A DNA stretch of 64,000 nucleotides, taken from assembly GCF_012516475.1 (NCBI RefSeq), contig NZ_CP051217.1:1736001-1800000 (forward strand). The letters run 5' to 3'. A program made the position numbers and the translations under genes. The notes under the pieces are model-generated. The model was not told where the DNA came from and did not search any database. It was given only the letters and a program-made list of their open reading frames with translations. Shown here in pieces: positions 41,290-50,499 of this stretch (position 1 is its first letter; each line of letters starts with the position of its first letter). Origin of the DNA: Parasphingorhabdus halotolerans. Lineage in GTDB: Bacteria; Pseudomonadota; Alphaproteobacteria; Sphingomonadales; Sphingomonadaceae.

Positions 41290-42849
41290 TCACTCCCACT
41301 CAATAGTCCCCGGCGGTTTGCTGGTATAATCATAAACCACCCGGTTAATCCCCTTCACTTCATTGACAATCCGCGTGGACACCCGCGTCAGGAAGCTCGC
41401 GTCAAAGGGATAGACATCAGCGGTCATGCCGTCGGTGCTGGTCACCGCGCGCAGGCCGCAAACATTGTCGTACGTGCGGCTGTCGCCCATCACGCCGACG
41501 GTTTTTACAGGGAGCAGCACAGCGAAAGCCTGCCAGATCGCGTCGTACAAACCGGCATTTCGGATTTCCTCCAGATAGATCGCATCCGCCTTACGAAGGA
41601 TATCACAACGCTCTTTAGTCACTTCGCCCGGGATACGAATAGCCAATCCCGGTCCGGGGAACGGATGCCGCCCAACAAATTGGTCATTGAGCCCCAGTTC
41701 ACGCCCCAGATCGCGCACTTCATCCTTGAACAGTTCGCGCAGCGGCTCGACCAGCTGCATATTCATGCGCTCTGGAAGGCCACCGACATTATGGTGCGAT
41801 TTGATCGTCACACTGGGTCCACCAGTGAAAGAAACACTCTCGATAACATCGGGGTAAAGCGTCCCCTGCGCGAGAAAGTCCGCGCCGCCAATCCGCGCGG
41901 CTTCCTCGTCGAACACTTCGATAAATTCGCCGCCGATAAATTTGCGTTTCTTCTCCGGATCGCTGACACCATCAAGCCCCGCCATAAAACGTTCCTCGGC
42001 ATCGACCACGACCAGCGGAATATTATAATGGTCGCGAAACAAAGTTTCGACCTGCTCGCGTTCATTGAGACGCAGCAAGCCATGATCGACGAATACACAC
42101 ATCAGCTGGTCGCCAATCGCTTCATGGATCAGGATCGCCGCGACCGAACTATCGACGCCGCCGGACAGACCGCAAATGACTTTCCCGTCTCCCACCTGCT
42201 CGCGGATATCGGCGATTTTGGCGGCTTTATATTCCGCCATCGTCCAGTCACCGGCACAACCGCAAACATGATGGATGAAGTTAGCAATCAGCTTGCCGCC
42301 ATCGGGCGTATGGACAACTTCGGGGTGAAATTGCGTGCCGTAATATTTTCGGCTTTCATCGGCGATAACCGCAAAAGGCGCGCCTTCGCTGGTGGCGACA
42401 ATTTCAAAGCCCGGCGCGAAATTGGTAACTTTATCGCCGTGGCTCATCCACACCTGATGCTTGTCATCAACCTCCCAGAGGCCCTCGAACAGTGCGCATG
42501 GTTTCGTGACGGTCAGAAAGGCGCGGCCGAATTCTCCATCAATACCGGTTTCCACGGTGCCGCCCAATTGATGGTTCATCACTTGCTGGCCGTAACAAAT
42601 GCCAAGGATCGGCAGACCGGATTCAAAGATCACTTCCGGCGCGCGTGGGCTACCCTCTTCGGGCACTCCAGCAGGCGAACCGGAGAGTATAATTCCCATG
42701 GGTTTCAGACGATGAAACGCCTCTTCCGCGGTATTGAACGGAGCAATCTCCGAATAGACACCAGCCTCGCGCACACGGCGGGCGATAAGTTGCGTCACCT
42801 GAGAGCCGAAATCGACGATCAGGATGGTTTCTTCATGAGCTATGGACAT
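41290..42849 (-). CDS. guaA: GMP synthase (glutamine-hydrolysing)
   Basis: A 519-residue enzyme converting XMP to GMP with glutamine nitrogen. The N-terminal class I amidotransferase domain has C85 in G-I-C-Y-G-Q-Q and H175/E177 in F-H-P-E. The ATP-pyrophosphatase domain has S-G-G-V-D-S-S at 229-235, followed by the C-terminal dimerisation domain ending P-P-G-T-I-E-W-E. The length is standard. A 583-codon open frame on the opposite strand is a compositional shadow. Confidence 0.97.
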   Translation of the reverse strand: MSIAHEETILIVDFGSQVTQLIARRVREAGVYSEIAPFNTAEEAFHRLKPMGIILSGSPAGVPEEGSPRAPEVIFESGLPILGICYGQQVMNHQLGGTVETGIDGEFGRAFLTVTKPCALFEGLWEVDDKHQVWMSHGDKVTNFAPGFEIVATSEGAPFAVIADESRKYYGTQFHPEVVHTPDGGKLIANFIHHVCGCAGDWTMAEYKAAKIADIREQVGDGKVICGLSGGVDSSVAAILIHEAIGDQLMCVFVDHGLLRLNEREQVETLFRDHYNIPLVVVDAEERFMAGLDGVSDPEKKRKFIGGEFIEVFDEEAARIGGADFLAQGTLYPDVIESVSFTGGPSVTIKSHHNVGGLPERMNMQLVEPLRELFKDEVRDLGRELGLNDQFVGRHPFPGPGLAIRIPGEVTKERCDILRKADAIYLEEIRNAGLYDAIWQAFAVLLPVKTVGVMGDSRTYDNVCGLRAVTSTDGMTADVYPFDASFLTRVSTRIVNEVKGINRVVYDYTSKPPGTIEWE

Positions 42850-42890
42850 GGGTGAGCGCTTAATGGTGAGCGCACAAAGAGTCTATATTT

Positions 42891-44462
42891 TTAAAGCTCC
42901 GCCGCCGCCAAATGTTCCTTGATTTCGCGATTGCCGGGTGCCTTGGCCGCCGCCTTGCGGATCAGCGCCAAAGCCTCACCTTTATCGCCGCCGGTCTTGT
43001 GCAAGACCCAGCCGAGTGTATCCATGATAAACGCATCATCAGGAGCCAGCGCATGGGCTTCCCGCGCGAATTTCTGGGCACCGGCCTTGTCCCCGGTTTC
43101 CAGAGCGACCAGCGCGCTGTTGTTCAATATCATCGGGTTATTCGCATGGCCCGCGTTGCGCAGCTCGGCATAAATTTCCTCTGCCCGCTGCCAGTTACCC
43201 GCCTTGATCGCCGCATCGGCATTTTTCATCTGCCTGCCGATATCGCCCTTGGCGGAGGCTGCGGCGCGCGAGGTAAATTTGCTGGCCAGTGGATCCCCTT
43301 GCTGCTGCCCCAGTTTACCAGCGAGCACCAAAAGATCAGGCGTCGCACTGGCTTGCATGGCCGCCGGTTTCACCAGATTATAAGCCTGCGCGCCATTGCC
43401 GGTTGCAGCCAGAGCTTTGCCGAGCGCGGTTATGCCCTCGATATTGCCGGGCGACATGGCGAGAAAGCGCTGGAGCCGGGCAATCGCGATTTCGTAGTTG
43501 CCGCGCGCATTGGCGATTTTTCCGCTCAGCAAGATCGCCTGTGGAACATCGGAAACACTGTCTCCTGCCACTTGCAACATCTCGTGTGCTTCTGCAACAT
43601 TGCCTTTGTCAAACTCCAGCTTGGCGAGCATGAACAAGGCCAGCGGATGTTTCGGTGCAGACTTCAAAATGCGCCCGAAATAATCACGCGATTTTTTTTC
43701 GTCACCCATATCGGCATAAATGGCGGCGAGCGAGAAAAGCGGCGGCACGCTTTCGGGATAGATTTTCGCCGCTTTCAAAAAGCGCGCTTCTGCCGTTTTG
43801 AGATCCTGCCGGAGCATTGCCAGCCGCCCGGACATTTGCAAGGCTTCAAGATCATCGGGGCCATGTTTCAGCGCGCTGGCCGCGAAGCGACTGGCTGTTT
43901 GCGTATCGCCACTCGACAATGCGTATCTGGCCTTGAGCACAAGCAGATCAACATCGGATGGCATTTTGGCGAGGCCCGCATCGAGCACGGCAAGTGCCTC
44001 TTCCGTTCGTCCCATTTCGAGCAAAGCGCATGCTTTCACCCAATAGGATTTAGCCACTATGTCCGCTGCGGTTGAACTGCCGCCCAAATCATCCACCAGC
44101 GCAAGCGCTTTGTCCGATGCGCCTGCCAGCAATAACGCATGCGCATATAGCGGCTTTACTTTGTCTTTATAAGCCGGATCACGCATCGCTTTTTCAAACG
44201 CTGCGCCCGCGCCCTCGCCATCTCCCATTGCCAGCAAAGTTTTGCCAAAGACCAGGTTTGCTGCCGGATCAGCGGAATTTTCTTTCAGTGCAGACAGGAT
44301 ATGAATGCGCGCCGCGCCATATTGATGGGCGTCGAAAGCCGCTTTCGCTTCGGAAATCGGGTCGCCTGAACCCACAGAACATCCGGCAACGCTGAGTGCC
44401 AATGCAGCACTGGCAATCAAGCTGGTTAACGGGCGGGCATAAGATGGCTTTGTCATGCCCAT
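42891..44462 (-). CDS. TPR-repeat lipoprotein, possibly PEP-CTERM-system related
   Basis: A 523-residue protein with a lipobox (V-A-G-C-S near 28) and about twelve TPR-like repeats, for example A-L-A-V-L-D-A-G-L-A-K-M-P-S-D and A-E-A-R-F-L-K-A-A-K-I-Y-P-E-S. It is divergent from a PEP-CTERM protein gene, and exosortase loci often encode a large TPR lipoprotein (PrsT). This copy is shorter than typical PrsT, so the link is inferred from context. It ends at an E-H-L-A-A-A-E-L tail. Confidence 0.82.
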   Translation of the reverse strand: MGMTKPSYARPLTSLIASAALALSVAGCSVGSGDPISEAKAAFDAHQYGAARIHILSALKENSADPAANLVFGKTLLAMGDGEGAGAAFEKAMRDPAYKDKVKPLYAHALLLAGASDKALALVDDLGGSSTAADIVAKSYWVKACALLEMGRTEEALAVLDAGLAKMPSDVDLLVLKARYALSSGDTQTASRFAASALKHGPDDLEALQMSGRLAMLRQDLKTAEARFLKAAKIYPESVPPLFSLAAIYADMGDEKKSRDYFGRILKSAPKHPLALFMLAKLEFDKGNVAEAHEMLQVAGDSVSDVPQAILLSGKIANARGNYEIAIARLQRFLAMSPGNIEGITALGKALAATGNGAQAYNLVKPAAMQASATPDLLVLAGKLGQQQGDPLASKFTSRAAASAKGDIGRQMKNADAAIKAGNWQRAEEIYAELRNAGHANNPMILNNSALVALETGDKAGAQKFAREAHALAPDDAFIMDTLGWVLHKTGGDKGEALALIRKAAAKAPGNREIKEHLAAAEL

Positions 44463-44534
44463 TCTTTAGTCAAAAATGTTTGAAGAGCTGTTAACAGTTC
44501 CCACTCCACCCACCGGTTCAGACAAATACCGTCA

Positions 44535-44554
44535 CTTTACAAATCTTTACAAAT
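44535..44554. promoter_or_regulatory. tandem decamer, possible enhancer site
   Basis: CTTTACAAAT occurs twice head to tail, about 150 bases upstream of the sigma-54 promoter. Enhancer-binding activators of sigma-54 bind repeated upstream sites at about this distance. The whole 44463-44792 gap (330 bases) contains no gene, only these control signals. Confidence 0.45.
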
Positions 44555-44695
44555 CAGAGCGTTACGCAACTTTCTCTATATCGGGCGAATATTAACCATA
44601 TGGTCTCCAAAAAACTGTCGGGAAATTTTCCATAATGAATGATTTTCACCTGTAGTTAACGTTTAGTGAGTTGAATTTAAACATTTTTTTAAATC

Positions 44696-44710
44696 TGGCA
44701 TGGCTATTGC
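44696..44710 (+). promoter_or_regulatory. sigma-54 (RpoN) promoter of the PEP-CTERM gene
   Basis: TGGCATGGCTATTGC matches the -24/-12 consensus TGGCAC-N5-TTGC with only one substitution (T for C) and exact spacing. It lies about 85 bases before the start of the PEP-CTERM gene. Sigma-54 control by a PrsK/PrsR-type two-component system is known for many PEP-CTERM genes. Confidence 0.8.
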
Positions 44711-44792
44711 GGATTGTGGGTCACTGGAAATGCCGAACAGGGTGTTAACGGCATAATTTCAAACGGGGTCCAGTGAGACCAAGGAGTAACGC

Positions 44793-45329
44793 ATGAATAA
44801 TTTTTGGGGCAAGCCGGTTTTGTTTGCAGCAGCAGCAGTCGCAGCCGTCACTTTGAGCAACCCTGCATCTGCAGCTTTGTTCACATATAACCAAACCAAC
44901 GGGGACGTATTGACCATTGATAACCAGAGCGGCATCGGCACGCTCAAGGGTGCAAAAATCGATGCCACGTTCACCAGCAACGACTTTAAATCATTCCAAG
45001 GCGGTGCAAAACCATCTGGCCTGATGTTCATTCTCGCAACTTTGGACGGCACACGTACCGTCGGAGGCGTTGCTTACACCGACAACCCTTCACACACACA
45101 AAAATTGCTGTTCGAACGCAAAGGCAGAGTGAATCTCTGGTCTTATTGGGGCAACCCGGTCGTTGCCGGAGATTATATCACCACGATCGGTAGTTACACG
45201 CCGCCAACGCCAGTTCCGGCTCCCGGCATTCTTGGCCTCTTTGGCTTGGGACTTGCGGCTCTGGCATTTGGCCGCCGTCGCAAAGAGACGAAGGTCAATC
45301 CGGTCAACGGAAAACTGTCTTTCGCATAA
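44793..45329 (+). CDS. PEP-CTERM sorting domain protein
   Basis: A 178-residue exported protein with a signal peptide (cleavage after A-S-A-A near 28), a region with N-x-T/S sequons and beta-rich repeats, and a C-terminal sorting signal V-P-A-P-G-I-L-G-L-F-G-L-G-L followed by a helix and R-R-R-K. The signal is the P-A-P-G variant common in sphingomonads; exosortase would cleave it and anchor or release the protein. Unusually, 14 residues (E-T-K-V-N...S-F-A) follow the basic cluster. AGGAG precedes ATG 44793. A sigma-54 promoter drives it and a strong terminator follows, so it is monocistronic. Confidence 0.9.
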   Translation: MNNFWGKPVLFAAAAVAAVTLSNPASAALFTYNQTNGDVLTIDNQSGIGTLKGAKIDATFTSNDFKSFQGGAKPSGLMFILATLDGTRTVGGVAYTDNPSHTQKLLFERKGRVNLWSYWGNPVVAGDYITTIGSYTPPTPVPAPGILGLFGLGLAALAFGRRRKETKVNPVNGKLSFA

Positions 45330-45350
45330 ATTCACTCAATCTATGCGGAC

Positions 45351-45382
45351 AAAAAGTGGCAGCGGAAACGCTGCCGCTTTTT
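45351..45382 (+). terminator. Rho-independent terminator after the PEP-CTERM gene
   Basis: Stem AAAAAGTGGCAGCG pairs CGCTGCCGCTTTTT with a GAAA tetraloop and one mismatch, followed by the T-run. It begins 22 bases after the stop codon. Confidence 0.93.
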
Positions 45383-45460
45383 GTCCCAATCTCCGCTCGC
45401 CCGCTTGCCATAATCGGCATCGCTACCTAGTCTCCGGATTTCCAGGGGAGACAGGATGCA

Positions 45461-47005
45461 ATGATATTTTCACGGACATTATTTGGCGCGCTGCTTTTTG
45501 TCACTTTGCTGTTGCCTTTGCCAATGTCCGCACAGGCGCAAATAGCTGATGAGATCACTTATGACATAGTGATCATCGGCGGCCGCACGATGGACCCGGA
45601 AACCGGCCTGGACGGTATTCGCAATATCGGCATTACCGATGGCACGATCACCGCGGTCACCACGGATGCAATCCCCGGCAAGCAGGTGATCACAGCGCAG
45701 AATTTCATCGTCGCGCCGGGGTTTATCGATATTCACAATCACAGCCCGACGCCGCTTGGCTTATCTTATCAGGCGCGTGACGGGGTCACGACGACACTGG
45801 AGCTTGAAGGCGGAGTCTATCCGGTTTCTGCCCATGGTGCCTATATTCGCGGCAAGGCTTTGATCAACTATGGTGCGTCCACCAGCCATACGCAGGCGAG
45901 ATTCTCCGCCCTGACCGGCGGAAAACCGGCGGGAGCTACAAATATTCTGGGCGCGAAGCGCGGAAACATCGGGAAAGACAATGGCGAGGCGCAGACAAGG
46001 TTTTCGCCTGCCAATCCCGGCGAGCGCGCAAGCATCAGAGCCGAATTGGAGACGGGACTGAAAAACGGTGGCATCGGCATCGGGCTGCTGCTCGACTATA
46101 TCAGTGATGCTGTCGATCAGGATGAGCTCCACGCCATATTTGAACTGGCGACCGAATATGAAACGCCTGTATTTGTGCATATTCGTCGCGGAATTGCTGG
46201 CGACCCGGCGGGTCTTGACGAGGTACTGAAGATGGCCAAGTCTACCGGCACGAAACTTCATATTTGCCACCTGTCGCACAATGCCATGAAAAATGTAGGG
46301 CTGTTTCTGGACAAAATCCGCGCCGCACGGGCGAACGGCGTTGATGTAACTACCGAGGTTCTGCCCTATAATGCAGGATCGACCAGCATTGGAGCAGCGG
46401 TATTTGGCCGGGACTGGCGAACGATATTTGATATAGATTATAAAGATGTCCAGCTCGCATCCACCGGCGAATATTTTACCAGGAAAAGCTTCGAACAAAC
46501 CCGTCGTGAAAAGCCGGGTGCCGCCATCATCCACCATTATCTCAAAGAAGAATGGACGCGGGCGCTGGTAAAAGCCCCGGACGTCATCATCGCCAGTGAC
46601 GGCCTGCCAATCATCAGCACAGCGCAAAAAGTACCGCCACAGGGTGTTGGCAGCTTCTCCAAAATTCTTGGCAAATATGTCCGTGATGAACAGGCTCTCG
46701 ACATGATGACTGCGCTTTCAAAAATGACGCTACAACCGGCCCAGTTGCTCGAAAAGACCGCTCCGGTTTTCCGCCTGAAAGGCCGCCTGCAGATCGGGAT
46801 GGATGCCGATATTACGGTCTTCAATCCGAAAACCATTCGCGCCAATACCACCTATGAGAATCCGCATCAGGCTTCGACCGGCGTGCGCTATTTGCTGGTG
46901 GGTGGGGAGATTGTGATTGAGGATGGCACCATTGTCCCCGATGTTTTCCCGGGCCAGCATTTGTTTGCTACGCCGCGAAAAGCGCAACAACACACTGCGG
47001 ATTAG
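45461..47005 (+). CDS. exported amidohydrolase, D-aminoacylase-like
   Basis: A 514-residue amidohydrolase of the N-acyl-D-amino-acid deacylase group with a signal peptide ending A-Q-A-Q. Metal ligands appear in G-F-I-D-I-H-N-H near 88-95; H-I-R-R-G near 228, H-I-C-H-L-S near 256 and A-S-D-G near 378 complete the site. C-terminal G-R-L-Q-I-G-M-D-A-D-I-T-V-F is standard. It would remove acyl groups from D-amino acids or open related lactams in the periplasm. The start is ATG 45461; no good operon partner is near. Confidence 0.88.
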   Translation: MIFSRTLFGALLFVTLLLPLPMSAQAQIADEITYDIVIIGGRTMDPETGLDGIRNIGITDGTITAVTTDAIPGKQVITAQNFIVAPGFIDIHNHSPTPLGLSYQARDGVTTTLELEGGVYPVSAHGAYIRGKALINYGASTSHTQARFSALTGGKPAGATNILGAKRGNIGKDNGEAQTRFSPANPGERASIRAELETGLKNGGIGIGLLLDYISDAVDQDELHAIFELATEYETPVFVHIRRGIAGDPAGLDEVLKMAKSTGTKLHICHLSHNAMKNVGLFLDKIRAARANGVDVTTEVLPYNAGSTSIGAAVFGRDWRTIFDIDYKDVQLASTGEYFTRKSFEQTRREKPGAAIIHHYLKEEWTRALVKAPDVIIASDGLPIISTAQKVPPQGVGSFSKILGKYVRDEQALDMMTALSKMTLQPAQLLEKTAPVFRLKGRLQIGMDADITVFNPKTIRANTTYENPHQASTGVRYLLVGGEIVIEDGTIVPDVFPGQHLFATPRKAQQHTAD

Positions 47006-47042
47006 ACTCTCGCTTCCCAGCGTCAGGAACCAGAATCAGGGT

Positions 47043-48596
47043 CTAGACCATATCCCTGAGTTCCGTCTTCAATATCTTCCCGATATGACTGCGCGGCAGT
47101 TCGTCGATCAGACGGAGTTCGGAGAGGCGTTGAGTTTTGCCCAAGTCCGCGTTGGCTGCGGCTTTTAGCGCTTCCATATCCAACGTCACGCCCTGCTCCG
47201 CGACCACAAAGCCCAGCGGCATTTCGCCCCATTGTCTTGACGCAACACCAATTACCGCCGCGTCGGCAACGCCCGGCTGCGCCATCAGCGCCTCTTCGAG
47301 ATCGCGAGGATAGATGTTGAAGCCGCCGGAGATAATCATATCCTTTGACCGCCCCATAAGCGTAATGAAACCATCCTCATCAACCCGGCCAATATCACCC
47401 ATGCGCTGCCAGCGGTCGCCGTTTTCATCGTACCAACTGGCTTCTTCGGTTTTTTTGGGCTGGTTTTGATAGCCCGACATCATCGTTTGCGAACGCCCGA
47501 CCAGCTCGCCCATTTCACCATGCGGCAGGCGGTTGAGTTCTTCGTCAACCGTAATCACCTCGCTGCCGCCCCACGCAATACCCACCGTATGCAGCTTGTC
47601 AGGATGCGCGTGGGCAAGCAATATGCAGACCACGCCGCCCTCGGTCATCGAATAAACCTCGATCAGTCCGCCGGGCATCCGTTTGATAACCTCTGCCTTG
47701 AGTTCTGCTGAAAACGGCGCGCTCGTACAATATTTATGGGTGAAGGTGGAGAGGTCGTAGTCATCAAAGCCCTCGAAATCCATCAAGCGCTGATATTGCA
47801 CCGGCACCAGCATGGTATGGGTTGCGCGGTTCTCCTGCGCGAGTTCCAGCCAGCGCTGGCAATCAAATTTGCGCATCAATATGCTTGTGCCGCCATATGC
47901 GATGGTCGCGACAAAAATGCCAAGCGTAGTGTTGCTATAAAGCGGCGTGGAAAACAGGGATACCTGACCTGGTTTGCCGTAGCCGGAATTTTCGCCGACC
48001 GCCATCTGATACCAGCGCATCTGCCGTGAATGAACGATGCCCTTGGGTGTGCCGGTGGTGCCGCTGGAATAGATGATATTGAAAGGGTCTTTCGGGCCAA
48101 CCTTGGGGTCGGCAGGCGTAGCGCCACTATCCGCCATCCAGTCAAACATCAGCGGAGCGTCATCGCCCGCCGCATCCATCATGATATGCTTGAGCGTGGG
48201 TAGCGCGACACCGCTTTCAAATAGTTCGGCGCGTTTGGCGGTATCTACAAACAGGTGCATCGCGCCGCTATCAGCCATCATATTGGCGAGCTGTTTTGGC
48301 GTCGCAGAAGTGGTCAGCGGCGCGGCACAACCGCCCGCAACAATAGCGCCCAAATAGGCCAGCGCGTAGCGTATCGTGGTGGTTCCGAGAATGGCAACTG
48401 CCTGACCTTTGGCCAAGCCATCCGCTTGCAACTGCGCGGCAATCCGGTTCACTTGCGCGGCCGTTTCGCCCCAGGTGAGTCTCTCTTCGCCGTCGTCCAA
48501 AGCGATGCGCTCTGGCTGATTGACGGCATGGGCGTTGATGAGATCAGCGAGATGGCCAAAGGGCTGTTCGAGATATTTTACCGGGTCCAGGGTCAA
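47043..48596 (-). CDS. class I adenylate-forming acyl-CoA ligase
   Basis: A 517-residue AMP-dependent synthetase. The P-loop is I-I-Y-S-S-G-T-T-G-T-P-K-G near 170-182. V-Y-S-M-T-E-G near 315 is the adenine-binding motif. M-G-D-I-G-R-V-D near 400, G-R-S-K-D-M-I near 413 and the lysine in the final H-I-G-K-I-L-K (about 508) complete the family. It likely makes an acyl-CoA from a fatty or aromatic acid; the exact acid is unknown. The start is TTG 48596 with AGGAG six bases upstream. It is convergent with the aminoacylase gene. Confidence 0.9.
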   Translation of the reverse strand: MTLDPVKYLEQPFGHLADLINAHAVNQPERIALDDGEERLTWGETAAQVNRIAAQLQADGLAKGQAVAILGTTTIRYALAYLGAIVAGGCAAPLTTSATPKQLANMMADSGAMHLFVDTAKRAELFESGVALPTLKHIMMDAAGDDAPLMFDWMADSGATPADPKVGPKDPFNIIYSSGTTGTPKGIVHSRQMRWYQMAVGENSGYGKPGQVSLFSTPLYSNTTLGIFVATIAYGGTSILMRKFDCQRWLELAQENRATHTMLVPVQYQRLMDFEGFDDYDLSTFTHKYCTSAPFSAELKAEVIKRMPGGLIEVYSMTEGGVVCILLAHAHPDKLHTVGIAWGGSEVITVDEELNRLPHGEMGELVGRSQTMMSGYQNQPKKTEEASWYDENGDRWQRMGDIGRVDEDGFITLMGRSKDMIISGGFNIYPRDLEEALMAQPGVADAAVIGVASRQWGEMPLGFVVAEQGVTLDMEALKAAANADLGKTQRLSELRLIDELPRSHIGKILKTELRDMV

Positions 48597-48634
48597 TGAC
48601 TTCTCCTCTGGTCAAAGGCGGAAGCGCTGAAGTT

Positions 48635-48808
48635 TCAATCCCGCAAGTGATCCAATTTTTCTCTTGCTTCTTTGAGCAGCGGAAGCAGTTGCGCAAGCAT
48701 TTCTTGTGATAGGACAGATTGCGCCTCCGCCAACGGCGCTGCCAGTCGCTGCAAACATTCATGCCGCATCGCGCGGTCAGCGCGGGCACGGCCCGATTTC
48801 GGAACCAT
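48635..48808 (-). CDS. hypothetical short helical protein
   Basis: A 57-residue open frame between the Anbu gene and the acyl-CoA ligase, in a gap of about 320 bases (48597-48918) otherwise without a gene. The sequence is basic at the start and then helix-like with L-x-x-L and A-x-x-L repeats. A GTG at 48817 is an alternative start. I do not recognise it and cannot exclude a chance frame; it would be the fifth gene of the Anbu run. Confidence 0.35.
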   Translation of the reverse strand: MVPKSGRARADRAMRHECLQRLAAPLAEAQSVLSQEMLAQLLPLLKEAREKLDHLRD

Positions 48809-48918
48809 GGCGATCACGCGCAGATTTGCACACGCGAACCTTCTTGAGCGCCAAGCAAACCGTCAGAGATCAATGTAACAAATCGATGTTTGTTCAAATG
48901 GAACAACTGCTGCGGATT

Positions 48919-49656
48919 CTAACGGTCGAAGGTAAAGTCCGGGAGAGACTGAAAGGCGTTGCGCAAAGCATCTCCCCAACCGACTGAGATAGAATGGAAA
49001 TAGGGATCATCGCGTTCGACGCGTAGCTGCGCCTTTATTGCATAGCTGTCCGTTTCATAGGCTTGCACATCCAGAGGCAGGTCGACCGCCAAATTGGCCC
49101 TGATCGTAGAATCAAAGGACACCATCATAAGCTTGATTGCATCTTCAAATGACATGTCCGGATTATAGGCGCGCACCAAAATCGGGCGGCCATATTTGGT
49201 TTCGCCGCTCTGGAAGTAGGGCGAGTCATCGCTTGCCTCGATAAAATTGCCTTCGGGATAAATCAGAAACAGGCGCGGTTCGCTGCCTTTGACCTGGCCG
49301 CCCAATATCAATGTCGCGCCAAACGGGGATTCCGCTTCCTGGCCTTTATGGGCATATGTTTTTACCACCTCACGCAGTGTTTCTCCCACAATCGTCGCGA
49401 TCTGGAACATCGAAGGCGCCTCCAGAATCGAAGGGCTTCGGTCGACCGGCGCCTTGGTGCGTTCATCAAGCAAGCTGACAACCGCTTGCGTCGTCGCCAG
49501 ATTGCCTGCTGACAGCAGTGTGATCACCCGCTCGCCCGGTTTCTCCCAGCTCTTCATTTTCCGCACCTGCGCAATATCGTCAACGCCAGCGTTGGTGCGC
49601 GTATCGGACATGAACACAAGGCCCTTGTTGAGCCGTAGTCCTATACAATAAGTCAT
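48919..49656 (-). CDS. Anbu-type proteasome-related peptidase
   Basis: A 245-residue Ntn-hydrolase of the Anbu (ancestral beta-subunit) group. The first residue after the initiator methionine is the putative nucleophile T2 in M-T-Y-C-I-G-L-R-L, with D-T-R-T-N-A-G-V-D-D near 18-27 and the lysine in R-K-M-K near 33-36. T-L-L-S-A-G-N-L-A-T-T-Q near 46-57 and the S-V-G-W-G near 227 are family marks. Its substrate is unknown. It is the downstream member of an operon with transglutaminase, alpha-E and ATP-grasp genes. Confidence 0.92.
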   Translation of the reverse strand: MTYCIGLRLNKGLVFMSDTRTNAGVDDIAQVRKMKSWEKPGERVITLLSAGNLATTQAVVSLLDERTKAPVDRSPSILEAPSMFQIATIVGETLREVVKTYAHKGQEAESPFGATLILGGQVKGSEPRLFLIYPEGNFIEASDDSPYFQSGETKYGRPILVRAYNPDMSFEDAIKLMMVSFDSTIRANLAVDLPLDVQAYETDSYAIKAQLRVERDDPYFHSISVGWGDALRNAFQSLPDFTFDR

Positions 49657-49696
49657 GTGGTTACCTTTTATGCGCGGTAATCAGCGCCTGCACCTG

Positions 49697-50497
49697 TTAC
49701 TGCTGCACCTGCAATTGCACAACCATATTTTCTTTGGTGTCGCCGTAACGCATGCCGGAAACCGGCGATGCATCGCTATAATCCAGCCCGGTCGCGACGC
49801 GGATATAGCGCTCGTCAGGAGAGTACCCATTGGAGACATCAAAACCGACCCAGCCAATGCCATCGAAATGCGCTTCGGCCCATGCATGGGTGGCATCTTG
49901 GTCAATCCGGTCGTTCATCATGAGATAGCCCGACACATAGCGAGCCGGATAGCCGAGCAACCGCATAGCAGTGATGAAGATATGCGCATGATCCTGACAA
50001 ACGCCGCCCGCGACTTTTAGCGCGCCCTCAGTCGTCGTTTCCGCATCCGTCTTGCCGATCAGATAGGGAACATGCTTAACGATTAGCGCAGAAAGAGCGT
50101 GGGCTTTTGCAATATCATCTGTGTAGTCATTGCCTAGCTCTTCGATCAACGCGGTAATCTTTGCGCCACCCCTTGTCAGTGCCGTTTCCTGTTGAAAGTT
50201 CCACAGCGCCATAAAACCTTGGTGCTGACCGAGGACACCAGTGGTCTCACTTACTTCAATTTCGCCGTTGCAGTGAATGGTGATCTGGTCGCCGCCCGGA
50301 TCAATGCTGACCAAATCGACACAGTTGCTATGCTGGTCGGTGAAGGACAATTCCTTCTTGCCGCCTTCGACTGTCAAATTCCACTCGATGGTTTTTTGCC
50401 CGGCGCGTTCCTTGGGCGTCAGGCGCACCTGTTGCAGGCCATAATCAACCGGCGCGTCATATTTGTAAGTGGTGGTATGATTGACTGTAAGCCGCAT
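49697..50497 (-). CDS. transglutaminase-like cysteine peptidase family protein
   Basis: A 266-residue protein with an N-terminal beta-domain and a transglutaminase core. The catalytic triad is C167 in G-G-V-C-Q-D-H-A-H, H204 in T-H-A-W-A-E-A-H and D220 in G-F-D-V-S-N-G. Bacterial members usually hydrolyse or transfer amide bonds. Two bases separate its start from the alpha-E stop, and Anbu follows 40 bases on. It may trim or ligate the product made by the ATP-grasp protein; this is inference. Confidence 0.92.
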   Translation of the reverse strand: MRLTVNHTTTYKYDAPVDYGLQQVRLTPKERAGQKTIEWNLTVEGGKKELSFTDQHSNCVDLVSIDPGGDQITIHCNGEIEVSETTGVLGQHQGFMALWNFQQETALTRGGAKITALIEELGNDYTDDIAKAHALSALIVKHVPYLIGKTDAETTTEGALKVAGGVCQDHAHIFITAMRLLGYPARYVSGYLMMNDRIDQDATHAWAEAHFDGIGWVGFDVSNGYSPDERYIRVATGLDYSDASPVSGMRYGDTKENMVVQLQVQQ

Positions 50498-50499
50498 AT

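Noticed and set aside
41104..42855. 583-codon open frame on the plus strand opposite guaA
   Set aside because: It mirrors guaA throughout and has no recognisable domain or ribosome site; long antisense frames arise from codon bias in GC-rich genes.
42912..44075. 387-codon open frame opposite the TPR lipoprotein gene
   Set aside because: Antisense shadow of a repeat-rich coding gene; rich in H, R and Q and with no family pattern.
48544..48789. 81-codon frame overlapping the acyl-CoA ligase start
   Set aside because: It overlaps the ligase gene and has no family pattern; the 48635-48808 frame in the same gap is the better candidate.
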